Source: Candidatus Kaiserbacteria bacterium
Lineage (GTDB): Bacteria > Patescibacteriota > Minisyncoccia > Phycocordibacterales > Phycocordibacteraceae
Assembly: GCA_003230945.1 (NCBI GenBank)
Contig: QIHK01000066.1
Coordinates: 1-28,839 of the forward strand
Reading direction: 5' to 3'
DNA length: 28,839 bases
Every line of letters begins with the position of its first letter. Within the stretch, counting starts at the first letter, position 1. The translations under genes were made by a program, and so were the position numbers. Of the stretch, positions 23,182-28,839 are shown piece after piece. The notes beneath the pieces were generated by a model. It was not told the origin of the DNA, searched no databases, and was given only the letters and a program-made list of their open reading frames with translations.

Positions 23182-23712
23182 ATGAGTCGTCTTGCAAAAA
23201 AACCAATAGTTGTAGGTAAAGCTGACGTGTCCGTCAGTGGGGATACTCTCACCGTAAAGGGGCCAAAAGCAACACTTACAAAGCAAGTGCATCCATCTAT
23301 ACTCATTACCGTAGATACTGATTCTGTTTTAGTTTCATCTAAAGACCGTTCACGTCTTGCTAAAGCACTTACGGGTACGTATGCATCACATGTACGAAAC
23401 ATGATTCAGGGTGTGCAGACTCCGTATATAAAAAAGCTCATTCTCGAAGGAGTCGGTTTCCGTGTTGAAATTAAAGGGACACAGCTCGTACTCACTGTTG
23501 GTTTTTCTCACCTTGTTATGCTTGATATTCCTGAGGACGTTGCTACTAAAGTAGAAAAGAATATCATTACGCTCGAGAGTTCAAATAAAGAGTCTGTCGG
23601 ACAATTTGCAGCAAATATTCGCCGTGTAAAACCACCAGAACCGTATCTTGGGAAAGGTATTCATTACGAAGGTGAAGTTATTCGCCGTAAACAGGGAAAG
23701 AAAGCCGTCTAA
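23182..23712 (+). CDS. rplF: 50S ribosomal protein uL6
   Basis: uL6 lies near the sarcin-ricin loop and the factor-binding site. From the ATG at 23182, the third codon after the rpsH stop region, there are 176 residues. Signatures are MSRLAKKPI at the start, GVGFRVEIKGTQLVLTVGFSH in the middle, and RRVKPPEPYLGKGIHYEGEVIRRKQGKKA at the end. A TTG nine bases earlier is possible but less likely. Confidence 0.97.
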   Translation: MSRLAKKPIVVGKADVSVSGDTLTVKGPKATLTKQVHPSILITVDTDSVLVSSKDRSRLAKALTGTYASHVRNMIQGVQTPYIKKLILEGVGFRVEIKGTQLVLTVGFSHLVMLDIPEDVATKVEKNIITLESSNKESVGQFAANIRRVKPPEPYLGKGIHYEGEVIRRKQGKKAV

Positions 23713-23725
23713 CCCATCCATTAAT

Positions 23726-24076
23726 ATGAAACACATTCTTCCTACTAAAAATAATCTTCGTATTCGCCGTCATATGCGTGTACGTTCACAGATCGCTGGC
23801 ACTGCAGAGCGCCCGCGCCTCACGGTTTTTAGAAGTAATCGTTTTATATCAGCACAGATTATTGATGACGAAATAGGAAAAACTATTGTGTCAGCACATG
23901 GTCGTGAGAGTGGCGGTGCACAAATGGTTCAAGCAAAGGTAGTGGGCAGTTCTATCGCCAAGAGGGCGAAGAAGGCTGGGATTGATATGATTGTTTTCGA
24001 TCGAAGTGGTTATCAATACGCCGGACAAATAAAAACTCTTGCCGAAGCGGTACGTGCGGAAGGAATCACTTTCTAA
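23726..24076 (+). CDS. rplR: 50S ribosomal protein uL18
   Basis: uL18 binds 5S rRNA with uL5. From the ATG at 23726 there are 116 residues: a basic N-terminus (RIRRHMRVRSQIAGTAERPRLTVFRSNRFISAQIIDD), then GSSIAKRAKKAGIDMIVFDRSGYQYAGQIKTLAEAVRAEGITF, as expected. The frame extends back to 23648 inside rplF, but the family start and the 13-base gap favour 23726. Confidence 0.96.
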   Translation: MKHILPTKNNLRIRRHMRVRSQIAGTAERPRLTVFRSNRFISAQIIDDEIGKTIVSAHGRESGGAQMVQAKVVGSSIAKRAKKAGIDMIVFDRSGYQYAGQIKTLAEAVRAEGITF

Positions 24077-24080
24077 TACT

Positions 24081-24695
24081 ATGACTACAACAACTATGGA
24101 AAAGCAGGATACAAAACAAGAAGGCGCCACTACACCGGGAAAAACTGAAAAACCGGTAACAGAATCGCCACCAGTTGCGCCCCACAGTAGCAAGGGCCGT
24201 GGCTCTGTTCGTGGTCGTACAGAACGCCCACGTCGCGCGCGTGCTCGCACACCACGCCCGCGTGGCGAGTTTGAGCAGGTGACCATTGATGCACGCCGTG
24301 TAGCGCGAGTTATGGCAGGTGGACGACGTTTTAGTTTTAGTCTTGTAGTTGCTATTGGTGATAAAAAGGGGCGTGTTGGTGTTGGTATCGGTAAAGGAGT
24401 TGATACGGCACTCGCTATTGATAAAGCCGTTCGTGATGCTAAGAAACATCTTTTTACCGTTCCTCGCACCTCTTCAGGATCAATTCTGTATTCAGTAAAA
24501 ACAAAATATGTTTCTTCTATAGTTGAAATCATTCCAAGTCCAGGACGCGGTCTTGTGGCAGGCAGTGCTATGCGTGTTGTGCTTGATCTCGCTGGTGTGA
24601 CTGATGTGGTTACAAAAATTCATTCCCGTTCAAAAAATAAACTCAATATCGCTCGTGCAACAATTCAAGCACTCAAAGAGCTTAGTACCCGTTAA
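24081..24695 (+). CDS. rpsE: 30S ribosomal protein uS5 with Arg-rich N-terminal extension
   Basis: uS5 helps decoding accuracy and mRNA entry. From the ATG at 24081, preceded by TACT, there are 204 residues, against 167 in E. coli. The extra ~65 residues at the N-terminus are polar, then Gly/Arg/Pro-rich (GRGSVRGRTERPRRARARTPRPRG), resembling an RNA-binding RG tail. The S5 core follows: VARVMAGGRRFSFSLVVAIGDKKGRVGVGIGKG and PGRGLVAGSAMRVVLDLAGVTDVVTKIHSRSKNKLNIARATI. The gene downstream is rplO, nine bases on; rpmD (uL30), which lies here in most bacteria, is absent. Confidence 0.97.
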   Translation: MTTTTMEKQDTKQEGATTPGKTEKPVTESPPVAPHSSKGRGSVRGRTERPRRARARTPRPRGEFEQVTIDARRVARVMAGGRRFSFSLVVAIGDKKGRVGVGIGKGVDTALAIDKAVRDAKKHLFTVPRTSSGSILYSVKTKYVSSIVEIIPSPGRGLVAGSAMRVVLDLAGVTDVVTKIHSRSKNKLNIARATIQALKELSTR

Positions 24696-24704
24696 TGTTT
24701 TTCT

Positions 24705-25166
24705 ATGCAACTCAACACACTTATTCCTCGTACTAAAAATTTCAAACCGGCACCAGTCGGTCGTGGTGGTACTCGTGGAAAAACTTCTGGCCGTGGTGGC
24801 AAAGGACAAACGGCACGTGCCGGACATAAAATTCGTCCAGAAGCACGTGATCTCATTAAGAAACTTCCAAAACTTCGCGGACATGGAAAGAATCGTTCAC
24901 GTACCGTTCGTACAAATCGAATTCCGGCAACTGCTGTTTCGCTCACTTCTCTTGAAGTAGCTTATAAAGCAGGAGAGACAGTGTCACCGGCAACATTAGT
25001 TGCAAAAGGAGTTGTACGACGTGCGAAGGGTCGTCCGCCAGTCGTTAAAATAGTTGCTACTGGTAAAATTACCAAAGCACTTATTATCGAAAAGTGCGGC
25101 CTTTCAGAAACTGCTCGTGTAGCCCTTACAAAAGCAGGTTCTACAATGGGAGAGACGATAAAATAA
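24705..25166 (+). CDS. rplO: 50S ribosomal protein uL15
   Basis: uL15 joins late in large-subunit assembly. The 153 residues have the Gly/Arg-rich N-terminal arm GRGGTRGKTSGRGGKGQTARAGHKIRP, then the folded part with LTSLEVAYKAGETVSPATLVAKGVVRRAKG and VVKIVATGKITKALIIEKCGLSETA. This is normal length. It is followed one base later by secY, the standard order. Confidence 0.97.
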   Translation: MQLNTLIPRTKNFKPAPVGRGGTRGKTSGRGGKGQTARAGHKIRPEARDLIKKLPKLRGHGKNRSRTVRTNRIPATAVSLTSLEVAYKAGETVSPATLVAKGVVRRAKGRPPVVKIVATGKITKALIIEKCGLSETARVALTKAGSTMGETIK

Positions 25167-25167
25167 A

Positions 25168-26442
25168 ATGCTTTCGCAATTTCTACACAAAATTAAACTT
25201 GCCTTTTCAGATAAGGAGATACGTACACGTCTTCTCTTTCTTGTGGCTGCTCTTGCTCTCTTTCGTCTTCTCGCCGCTATTCCTATTCCTGGTGTAGATA
25301 AAGCGGCTCTTGCAAATTTCTTCGCGAGTAATCAGTTTCTCGGTCTTTTAAATATTTTCTCAGGTGGCGGTCTTTCGCGTCTTTCTATAGTGATGCTTGG
25401 CGTGGGTCCCTACATTACCTCGTCCATTATTATGCAGTTGGCAACCATTGTATTTCCACAAATAAAAAATGCCTACTTTGAGGAAGGGGAAGCAGGTCGT
25501 GCAAAATTTATTGAATGGAGTCGCTTGCTTACGATTCCTATCGCACTTCTTCAATCTATTGCCTTCCTACTTCTTCTCGAGGGACAGGGCGTCATTGCCC
25601 ATCTTGGTACAGTTTCTCTTATTGCAAATATTGGTCTTGTAGCTGCCGGTTCAATGCTTCTTATGTGGATTGGTGAGCTTGTAACAGAGTTTGGTATCGG
25701 TAATGGAGTCTCTCTTATCATTTTTGCCGGTATTGTAGCCCGTGTACCATCAGCTATTTCACAAACCATCTTTGCTTCTACTGCAGCGAATATTCCAGCA
25801 TACTTGGCTTTTGGTGCTTTTGCCCTTCTTATGACGTATGCGGTTGTTGTGGTATCAGATGCTGAACGTTCAATTCCTATCGCTTACGCACGCGCCGTAC
25901 GCGGAGCTGCGATGCAACAGGGAGCGTCAACCTATCTTCCTATTCGTCTTCTTCAGGCCGGTGTTATTCCTATCATTTTTGCACTGTCTCTTCTTTTGCT
26001 TCCACAAATGATACTCTCAGTGCTTTCAGGACTACATCTTTCTTTCGCCTCTGGAGCTTCCCTTTGGTACACATCCTTTTTGTCTGATCCATGGAAGTAT
26101 GGTTCGCTCTACTTCATCCTTGTTGTACTCTTTACCTACTTCTATACAGCGGTTACGTTCGAGCCACATCGCGTTGCAGAGAATCTTCAAAAATCAGGTG
26201 CCTTTGTTCCTGGCGTACGTCCCGGTCATGAGACCGAATCATATATCGGTGCAATAGTGAATCGAGTAACACTTCCGGGCGCTGTCTTTCTCGGTCTTAT
26301 TGCTGTAGCTCCATCAATAATTCAAGGACTTACCGGTGTTACTACGCTTATCCTTGGTGGTACCGCCCTTCTTATCGGTGTACAGGTAGCCCTTGATCTA
26401 GCTCAAAAACTCGATGCACAAGTGTCTCTTCATGAATATTAA
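25168..26442 (+). CDS. secY: protein translocase subunit SecY
   Basis: SecY is the channel of the general secretion system in the cytoplasmic membrane. The 424 residues show the start KIRTRLLFLVAALALFR-like first helix, IPIPGVD, the LNIFSGGGLSRLSIVMLGVGPYITSSIIMQL region after it, IEFGIGNG-type FGIGNGVSLIIFAGI, ERSIPIAYAR and the LPIRLLQAGVIPIIFA segment before helix 7. Ten membrane segments are expected and consistent with the hydrophobic pattern. The start ATG follows rplO directly. A terminator follows, so adk and map are a separate unit. Confidence 0.98.
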   Translation: MLSQFLHKIKLAFSDKEIRTRLLFLVAALALFRLLAAIPIPGVDKAALANFFASNQFLGLLNIFSGGGLSRLSIVMLGVGPYITSSIIMQLATIVFPQIKNAYFEEGEAGRAKFIEWSRLLTIPIALLQSIAFLLLLEGQGVIAHLGTVSLIANIGLVAAGSMLLMWIGELVTEFGIGNGVSLIIFAGIVARVPSAISQTIFASTAANIPAYLAFGAFALLMTYAVVVVSDAERSIPIAYARAVRGAAMQQGASTYLPIRLLQAGVIPIIFALSLLLLPQMILSVLSGLHLSFASGASLWYTSFLSDPWKYGSLYFILVVLFTYFYTAVTFEPHRVAENLQKSGAFVPGVRPGHETESYIGAIVNRVTLPGAVFLGLIAVAPSIIQGLTGVTTLILGGTALLIGVQVALDLAQKLDAQVSLHEY

Positions 26443-26474
26443 AATAAATTTTATTGTACATTAGGACTTAATTC

Positions 26475-26507
26475 CAAAATAGGTAGCTTTTTAAGCTACC
26501 TATTTTG
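26475..26507. terminator. palindromic terminator after secY
   Basis: A 15-bp perfect stem (26475-26489 with 26493-26507, loop TTT) with AGGTAGCTT/AAGCTACCT core, ending in TTTTG. The A-rich 5' arm allows activity on both strands. It overlaps the -35 region of the adk promoter. Confidence 0.75.
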
Positions 26508-26533
26508 CGTTTCATGCTCTCATCCCGTACACT
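26505..26533 (+). promoter_or_regulatory. promoter of adk, near-leaderless
   Basis: TTGCGT at 26505-26510, 17-base spacer, TACACT at 26528-26533. The predicted start is about 26540, only a few bases before the adk ATG at 26543, so the mRNA would be almost leaderless. Confidence 0.55.
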
Positions 26534-26542
26534 TACTCTACT

Positions 26543-27112
26543 ATGGATAAAGCACGAACTATCTTTTTTGTTGGAAAGCCAGGATGTGGGAAGGGAACCC
26601 AAGCGAAATTGCTTGCTAAAAAAACTGGGTGGACAATCATCTCAGCTGGTAATAAGTTTCGTGATTTAGCAGCTGAAAACACTCCTGTTGGGCGAAAAGT
26701 AAAAACTGAAAATGATGCAGGCCTTCTTCAGCCGTACTGGCTTGCTACCTACCTCTATTTGCAAGAACTTTTTGCTCTTCCTGATAATGCACCTATTATT
26801 TTTGATGGATTCAATCGTAAAGTACCGGAAGCAGAACTTGTTCTTGAGTCACTTAAATGGCTCGATAGATCATTCTCAATTGTGTATCTTGCTGTTTCTG
26901 ATGAAGAGGTACGTCGACGGCTCAATGAACGAAAAGAAGTATCTGGTCGAGTAGACGATTTTGCTCCTGAAGAACGCTTGAAGGAATATTATGAACATAC
27001 AGAAAATGCTATAGAGATATTTCGTGATGCGGAAGTGCTTATTGAAGTTAACGGTGAACAACCTCTTGAAAAGATTTCAAAAGAGATCAATACCGCACTC
27101 ACTCTTTCATGA
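26543..27112 (+). CDS. adk: adenylate kinase family nucleoside monophosphate kinase
   Basis: Adenylate kinase converts ATP + AMP to two ADP. The 189-residue protein has the P-loop GKPGCGKGTQ (11-20), the NMP-binding ISAGNKFRD (about 33-41, usually ISTGDMLR), and a short LID region with SGRVDD (134-139) without zinc cysteines. The normal DGFPRT motif reads DGFNRK (88-93); the catalytic Arg is kept but the proline is not. Position between secY and map is the usual place for adk. Because of the changed NMP-site residues, another NMP specificity cannot be excluded. Confidence 0.88.
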   Translation: MDKARTIFFVGKPGCGKGTQAKLLAKKTGWTIISAGNKFRDLAAENTPVGRKVKTENDAGLLQPYWLATYLYLQELFALPDNAPIIFDGFNRKVPEAELVLESLKWLDRSFSIVYLAVSDEEVRRRLNERKEVSGRVDDFAPEERLKEYYEHTENAIEIFRDAEVLIEVNGEQPLEKISKEINTALTLS

Positions 27113-27151
27113 TTTCAATATAAAAATAACTATAAAATTTACTACTAAAAA

Positions 27152-27919
27152 ATGATTATTAAAAATGATACACAGCGAGAAAATCTTATTGAGGCTGGTA
27201 GGCGTCTTGGAAATCTTCTAGAAGATTTACGCGGGAAAGTAGTATCTGGTATTTCTACTGAAGAGCTTGATGACTTTGCTGAGTCGACTATTCGAGACAG
27301 TGGCGACGAGCCAGCATTCCTTGGGTATACCCCGGAAGGGTCAACGCGTGCTTACCCTGCAACACTCTGCGTTTCAATAAATGAAGAAATTGTGCATGGT
27401 ATTCCAAATGAATCGCCTACCTATCTTAAAGAAGGAGATATCGTTGGGCTTGATCTTGGCCTCACCCATAAAGGAATTATCGTTGATGCAGCCATTACCG
27501 TGGCTGTTGGTATACCGAGTGAAAAAACAAAGAAACTCCTCTATGCGACCCAAAATGCCCTCACTGCGGGCATTGCTGCAGCATTGCCAGGTAATCATAT
27601 TGGTGATATTGGATACGCTATTCAGAAAGAGATTATAGACGCCGGTTTTTCAGTTGTAAAATTACTAGGAGGTCATGGTGTTGGTGAGCGGGTACATGAA
27701 GAACCATTCGTACCAAATTTTGGTCGTCGGGGTGCTGGAGAGGAGCTTTTTGAGGGTATGGTGCTTGCTCTTGAACCTATTAGTAGTGAAGGAAAGAATT
27801 CAATTCTCCTTGCCCCAGACGGATATACTTATCGTACTAAGGACGGCTCACGAAGTGCTCATTTTGAGCATACTATTCTTATTGAAAAAGATGGCCCGCT
27901 TGTGGTTACACAGCCCTAG
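27152..27919 (+). CDS. map: methionine aminopeptidase type I
   Basis: Removes the N-terminal Met from new proteins with a small second residue. The 255 residues keep all metal ligands and the active-site His: His82 in IVHGIPN, Asp101 and Asp112 (GLDLGLTHKGIIVDAAIT), His175 (GGHGVG), Glu208 (ALEPIS) and Glu239 (HFEHTI). It has no N-terminal extension, so it is the short type Ia form. It lies 39 bases after adk, the order adk-map being normal. infA, rpmJ, rpsM and the alpha operon, which often follow map, are not here. Confidence 0.97.
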   Translation: MIIKNDTQRENLIEAGRRLGNLLEDLRGKVVSGISTEELDDFAESTIRDSGDEPAFLGYTPEGSTRAYPATLCVSINEEIVHGIPNESPTYLKEGDIVGLDLGLTHKGIIVDAAITVAVGIPSEKTKKLLYATQNALTAGIAAALPGNHIGDIGYAIQKEIIDAGFSVVKLLGGHGVGERVHEEPFVPNFGRRGAGEELFEGMVLALEPISSEGKNSILLAPDGYTYRTKDGSRSAHFEHTILIEKDGPLVVTQP

Positions 27920-27939
27920 TATACTGTGACCGTTTTCGT

Positions 27940-27967
27940 TATACTCTCTCTATTACCGCCCACGGCG
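27940..27967 (+). promoter_or_regulatory. possible ndk promoter and leader hairpin
   Basis: TATACT at 27940-27945 (a second at 27920-27925) without a clear -35. The predicted start is about 27952. CGCC (27957-27960) pairs with GGCG (27964-27967), then a T-rich stretch leads to the ndk ATG at 27985, as in the rpsN leader. Confidence 0.45.
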
Positions 27968-27984
27968 ATTTTATTTTTATCTTT

Positions 27985-28590
27985 ATGACTTATCCAAAAA
28001 CTGAACGAACACTCGTTATTATTAAACCAGACGGCATTCAACGTACTTTAATAGGGGAAATTATAAAACGGTACGAGCGCGTTGGTATAAAATTAGTTGC
28101 TATAAAAATGCTTCTTCCAACAGAAGAAAAAGTTGAAAAGCACTATTTACTTGATCCCTCTTGGAAGAAGAATGTTGGAGAAAAATCAATTGCGAGCTAT
28201 GAGAAGAAGGGAATAACTCCGCCATCAACCGACCCTATTGCGGTCGGAAATATGGTTGTTGAGAAATTAAAGAAATACTTCACTTGTGGTCCCGTTATTG
28301 CGATGGTTTGGGAAGGAGCACATGTTGTTGAGGTTGTACGTAAAATTACTGGTGGTACGGAACCACGCTCGACCGATGTAGGTACCATTCGTGGCGACTT
28401 TGTACTTGATTCTTATATCATGGCAGATACTGATGACCGTGCTATAAGAAATCTCATTCATGCTTCTGGTACCGTCGATGAATCAGCTGCAGAAATAGCA
28501 CTTTGGTTTACCCCCAATGAAATTATAGAGTATAGCCTCATACAGGAGCAGATTCTCTATGATGTAAATATTGATGGAGTCCTCGAATAA
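27985..28590 (+). CDS. ndk: nucleoside diphosphate kinase with insertions
   Basis: Transfers the gamma phosphate of ATP to NDPs through a phospho-histidine. The family core is clear: ERTLVIIKPDGIQRTLIGEI (Lys14 at the active site), the GPVIAMVWEGAHVVEVVRKITGGTEP segment, GTIRGDF, and the catalytic His159 in NLIHASGTVDESAAEIALWF. At 201 residues it is much longer than the usual ~140. There is an insertion of roughly 29 residues before the CGPV segment (about 63-105), about ten more before the catalytic loop, and a C-terminal extension of about 25. It appears to have its own promoter and a terminator. Confidence 0.93.
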   Translation: MTYPKTERTLVIIKPDGIQRTLIGEIIKRYERVGIKLVAIKMLLPTEEKVEKHYLLDPSWKKNVGEKSIASYEKKGITPPSTDPIAVGNMVVEKLKKYFTCGPVIAMVWEGAHVVEVVRKITGGTEPRSTDVGTIRGDFVLDSYIMADTDDRAIRNLIHASGTVDESAAEIALWFTPNEIIEYSLIQEQILYDVNIDGVLE

Positions 28591-28615
28591 ATAGATATAT
28601 AAAGTGATAACGAAG

Positions 28616-28636
28616 ATCCGCGGAAGCGGGTTTTTT
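28616..28636 (+). terminator. rho-independent terminator after ndk
   Basis: ATCCGC (28616-28621) pairs with GCGGGT (28626-28631) around a GGAA tetraloop and ends in a run of six T (28631-28636). Confidence 0.85.
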
Positions 28637-28668
28637 GTTATCCACCTCTTTTTTTAAGGGGAGTGGAG

Positions 28669-28674
28669 TATAAT
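28669..28674 (+). promoter_or_regulatory. consensus -10 element
   Basis: A perfect TATAAT at 28669-28674; the -35 region is weak. The predicted start (about 28681-28682) is exactly the first base of the long closing stem of the RNA that follows. Confidence 0.6.
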
Positions 28675-28681
28675 CATAGAT

Positions 28682-28839
28682 GGAGCTACTTCGCACGTCA
28701 TGCAACTTGATCTTTTAAAGGGAACTCAATATTCACGCTTGCCTCCGCGAGTCCTTTAGGATTCCATGGCGGCGATGAGAGTACCCACGTAGCATACATA
28801 AGTTGCTATACCCGAAGTAGTTCCAGAAAAGCTCCGACT
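28682..28839 (+). ncRNA. structured RNA or leader, class unknown, runs off the window
   Basis: A rod-like fold can be drawn by eye. The closing stem is 28682-28693 with 28813-28824 (12 bp, one wobble). Next come 28702-28708 with 28800-28806 (7 bp) and 28721-28727 with 28779-28785 (6 of 7 pairs). The apex is CCGC/GCGG (28745-28748 with 28769-28772) and GAGTCC/GGATTC (28749-28754 with 28759-28764). The first six bases GGAGCT can alternatively pair with AGCTCC at 28830-28835. No open frame of note is present. SRP, tmRNA and RNase P signatures are not seen; the rod with internal loops is 6S-like in shape only. It could also be the 5' leader of a gene beyond the edge. Confidence 0.5.

Noticed and set aside
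28682..28839. SRP RNA, tmRNA or RNase P RNA
   Set aside because: There is no GGAA apical loop with the SRP core, no tmRNA tag frame or TTCGA-type end, and no GAGGAAAGTCC or ACAGAAA box of RNase P. 6S is possible in shape only.
1..28839. Alternative genetic code with UGA as glycine (code 25)
   Set aside because: TGA ends genes at 387-389, 2147-2149 and 5140-5142 at sensible places, and conserved proteins contain no in-frame TGA.
1..28839. CRISPR arrays, tRNA or rRNA genes, insertion sequences
   Set aside because: No spaced direct repeats, no cloverleaf-like sequence with TTCGA loop, no rRNA signature and no transposase were seen.

Overview
The window looks like a piece of a Patescibacteria (CPR) chromosome, most likely Parcubacteria-like. 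This is an inference from four things: ribosomal protein uL30 (rpmD) is missing between rpsE and rplO, as expected for CPR; almost no start codon has a Shine-Dalgarno sequence; the nucleoside diphosphate kinase is enlarged; and a VirB6/TrbL-like membrane-protein operon is present. UGA is used as a stop codon (for example at 387-389 and 2147-2149), so the code is the standard one and not the Gracilibacteria-type code 25.

Layout. (1) 1-5142: the end of an operon for a secreted or membrane complex. It has a cut-off helical protein, a 587-aa exported protein, a VirB6/TrbL-like polytopic protein split by an exact 19-bp tandem duplication, and a proline-rich protein. Two junctions are 4-base ATGA overlaps. 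(2) 5154-8312: rpsL, rpsG, fusA. (3) 8352-12765: an accessory island that separates fusA from tuf. It holds a four-helix membrane protein, an SGNH hydrolase, an orphan E1/ThiF-like enzyme, a 38-aa Arg/Thr-rich micro-protein, a Nif3-like protein and a permuted papain-fold (YiiX/NlpC-P60-like) protein. (4) 12849-14640: tuf, rpsJ and a strong terminator. (5) 14641-15104: no convincing protein gene; possible small RNAs, opposed terminators and the structured leader of rplC. (6) 15105-17722: rplC, rplD, rplW, rplB. (7) 17793-18584: a reverse-strand DUF3298/RsiV-like anchored protein. (8) 18631-22306: rpsS, rplV, rpsC, rplP, rpmC, rpsQ, rplN, rplX, rplE. (9) 22464-26442: rpsN, rpsH, rplF, rplR, rpsE, rplO, secY. 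(10) 26505-28590: adk, map, ndk. (11) 28591-28839: a terminator, a promoter and the start of a structured RNA or leader that runs off the window.

The classical str-S10-spc order is kept, but it is cut into at least six separately promoted units by terminators, long hairpins and inserted genes. Several units share one leader design: sigma70-type promoter, a small GC stem-loop at or near the predicted 5' end of the transcript, a T-rich stretch, then an ATG without Shine-Dalgarno. The best cases are rpsL, tuf, rpsS, rpsN and ndk. The rplC leader goes further and can form two mutually exclusive perfect hairpins. No rRNA, tRNA, CRISPR array, insertion sequence or origin was recognised.
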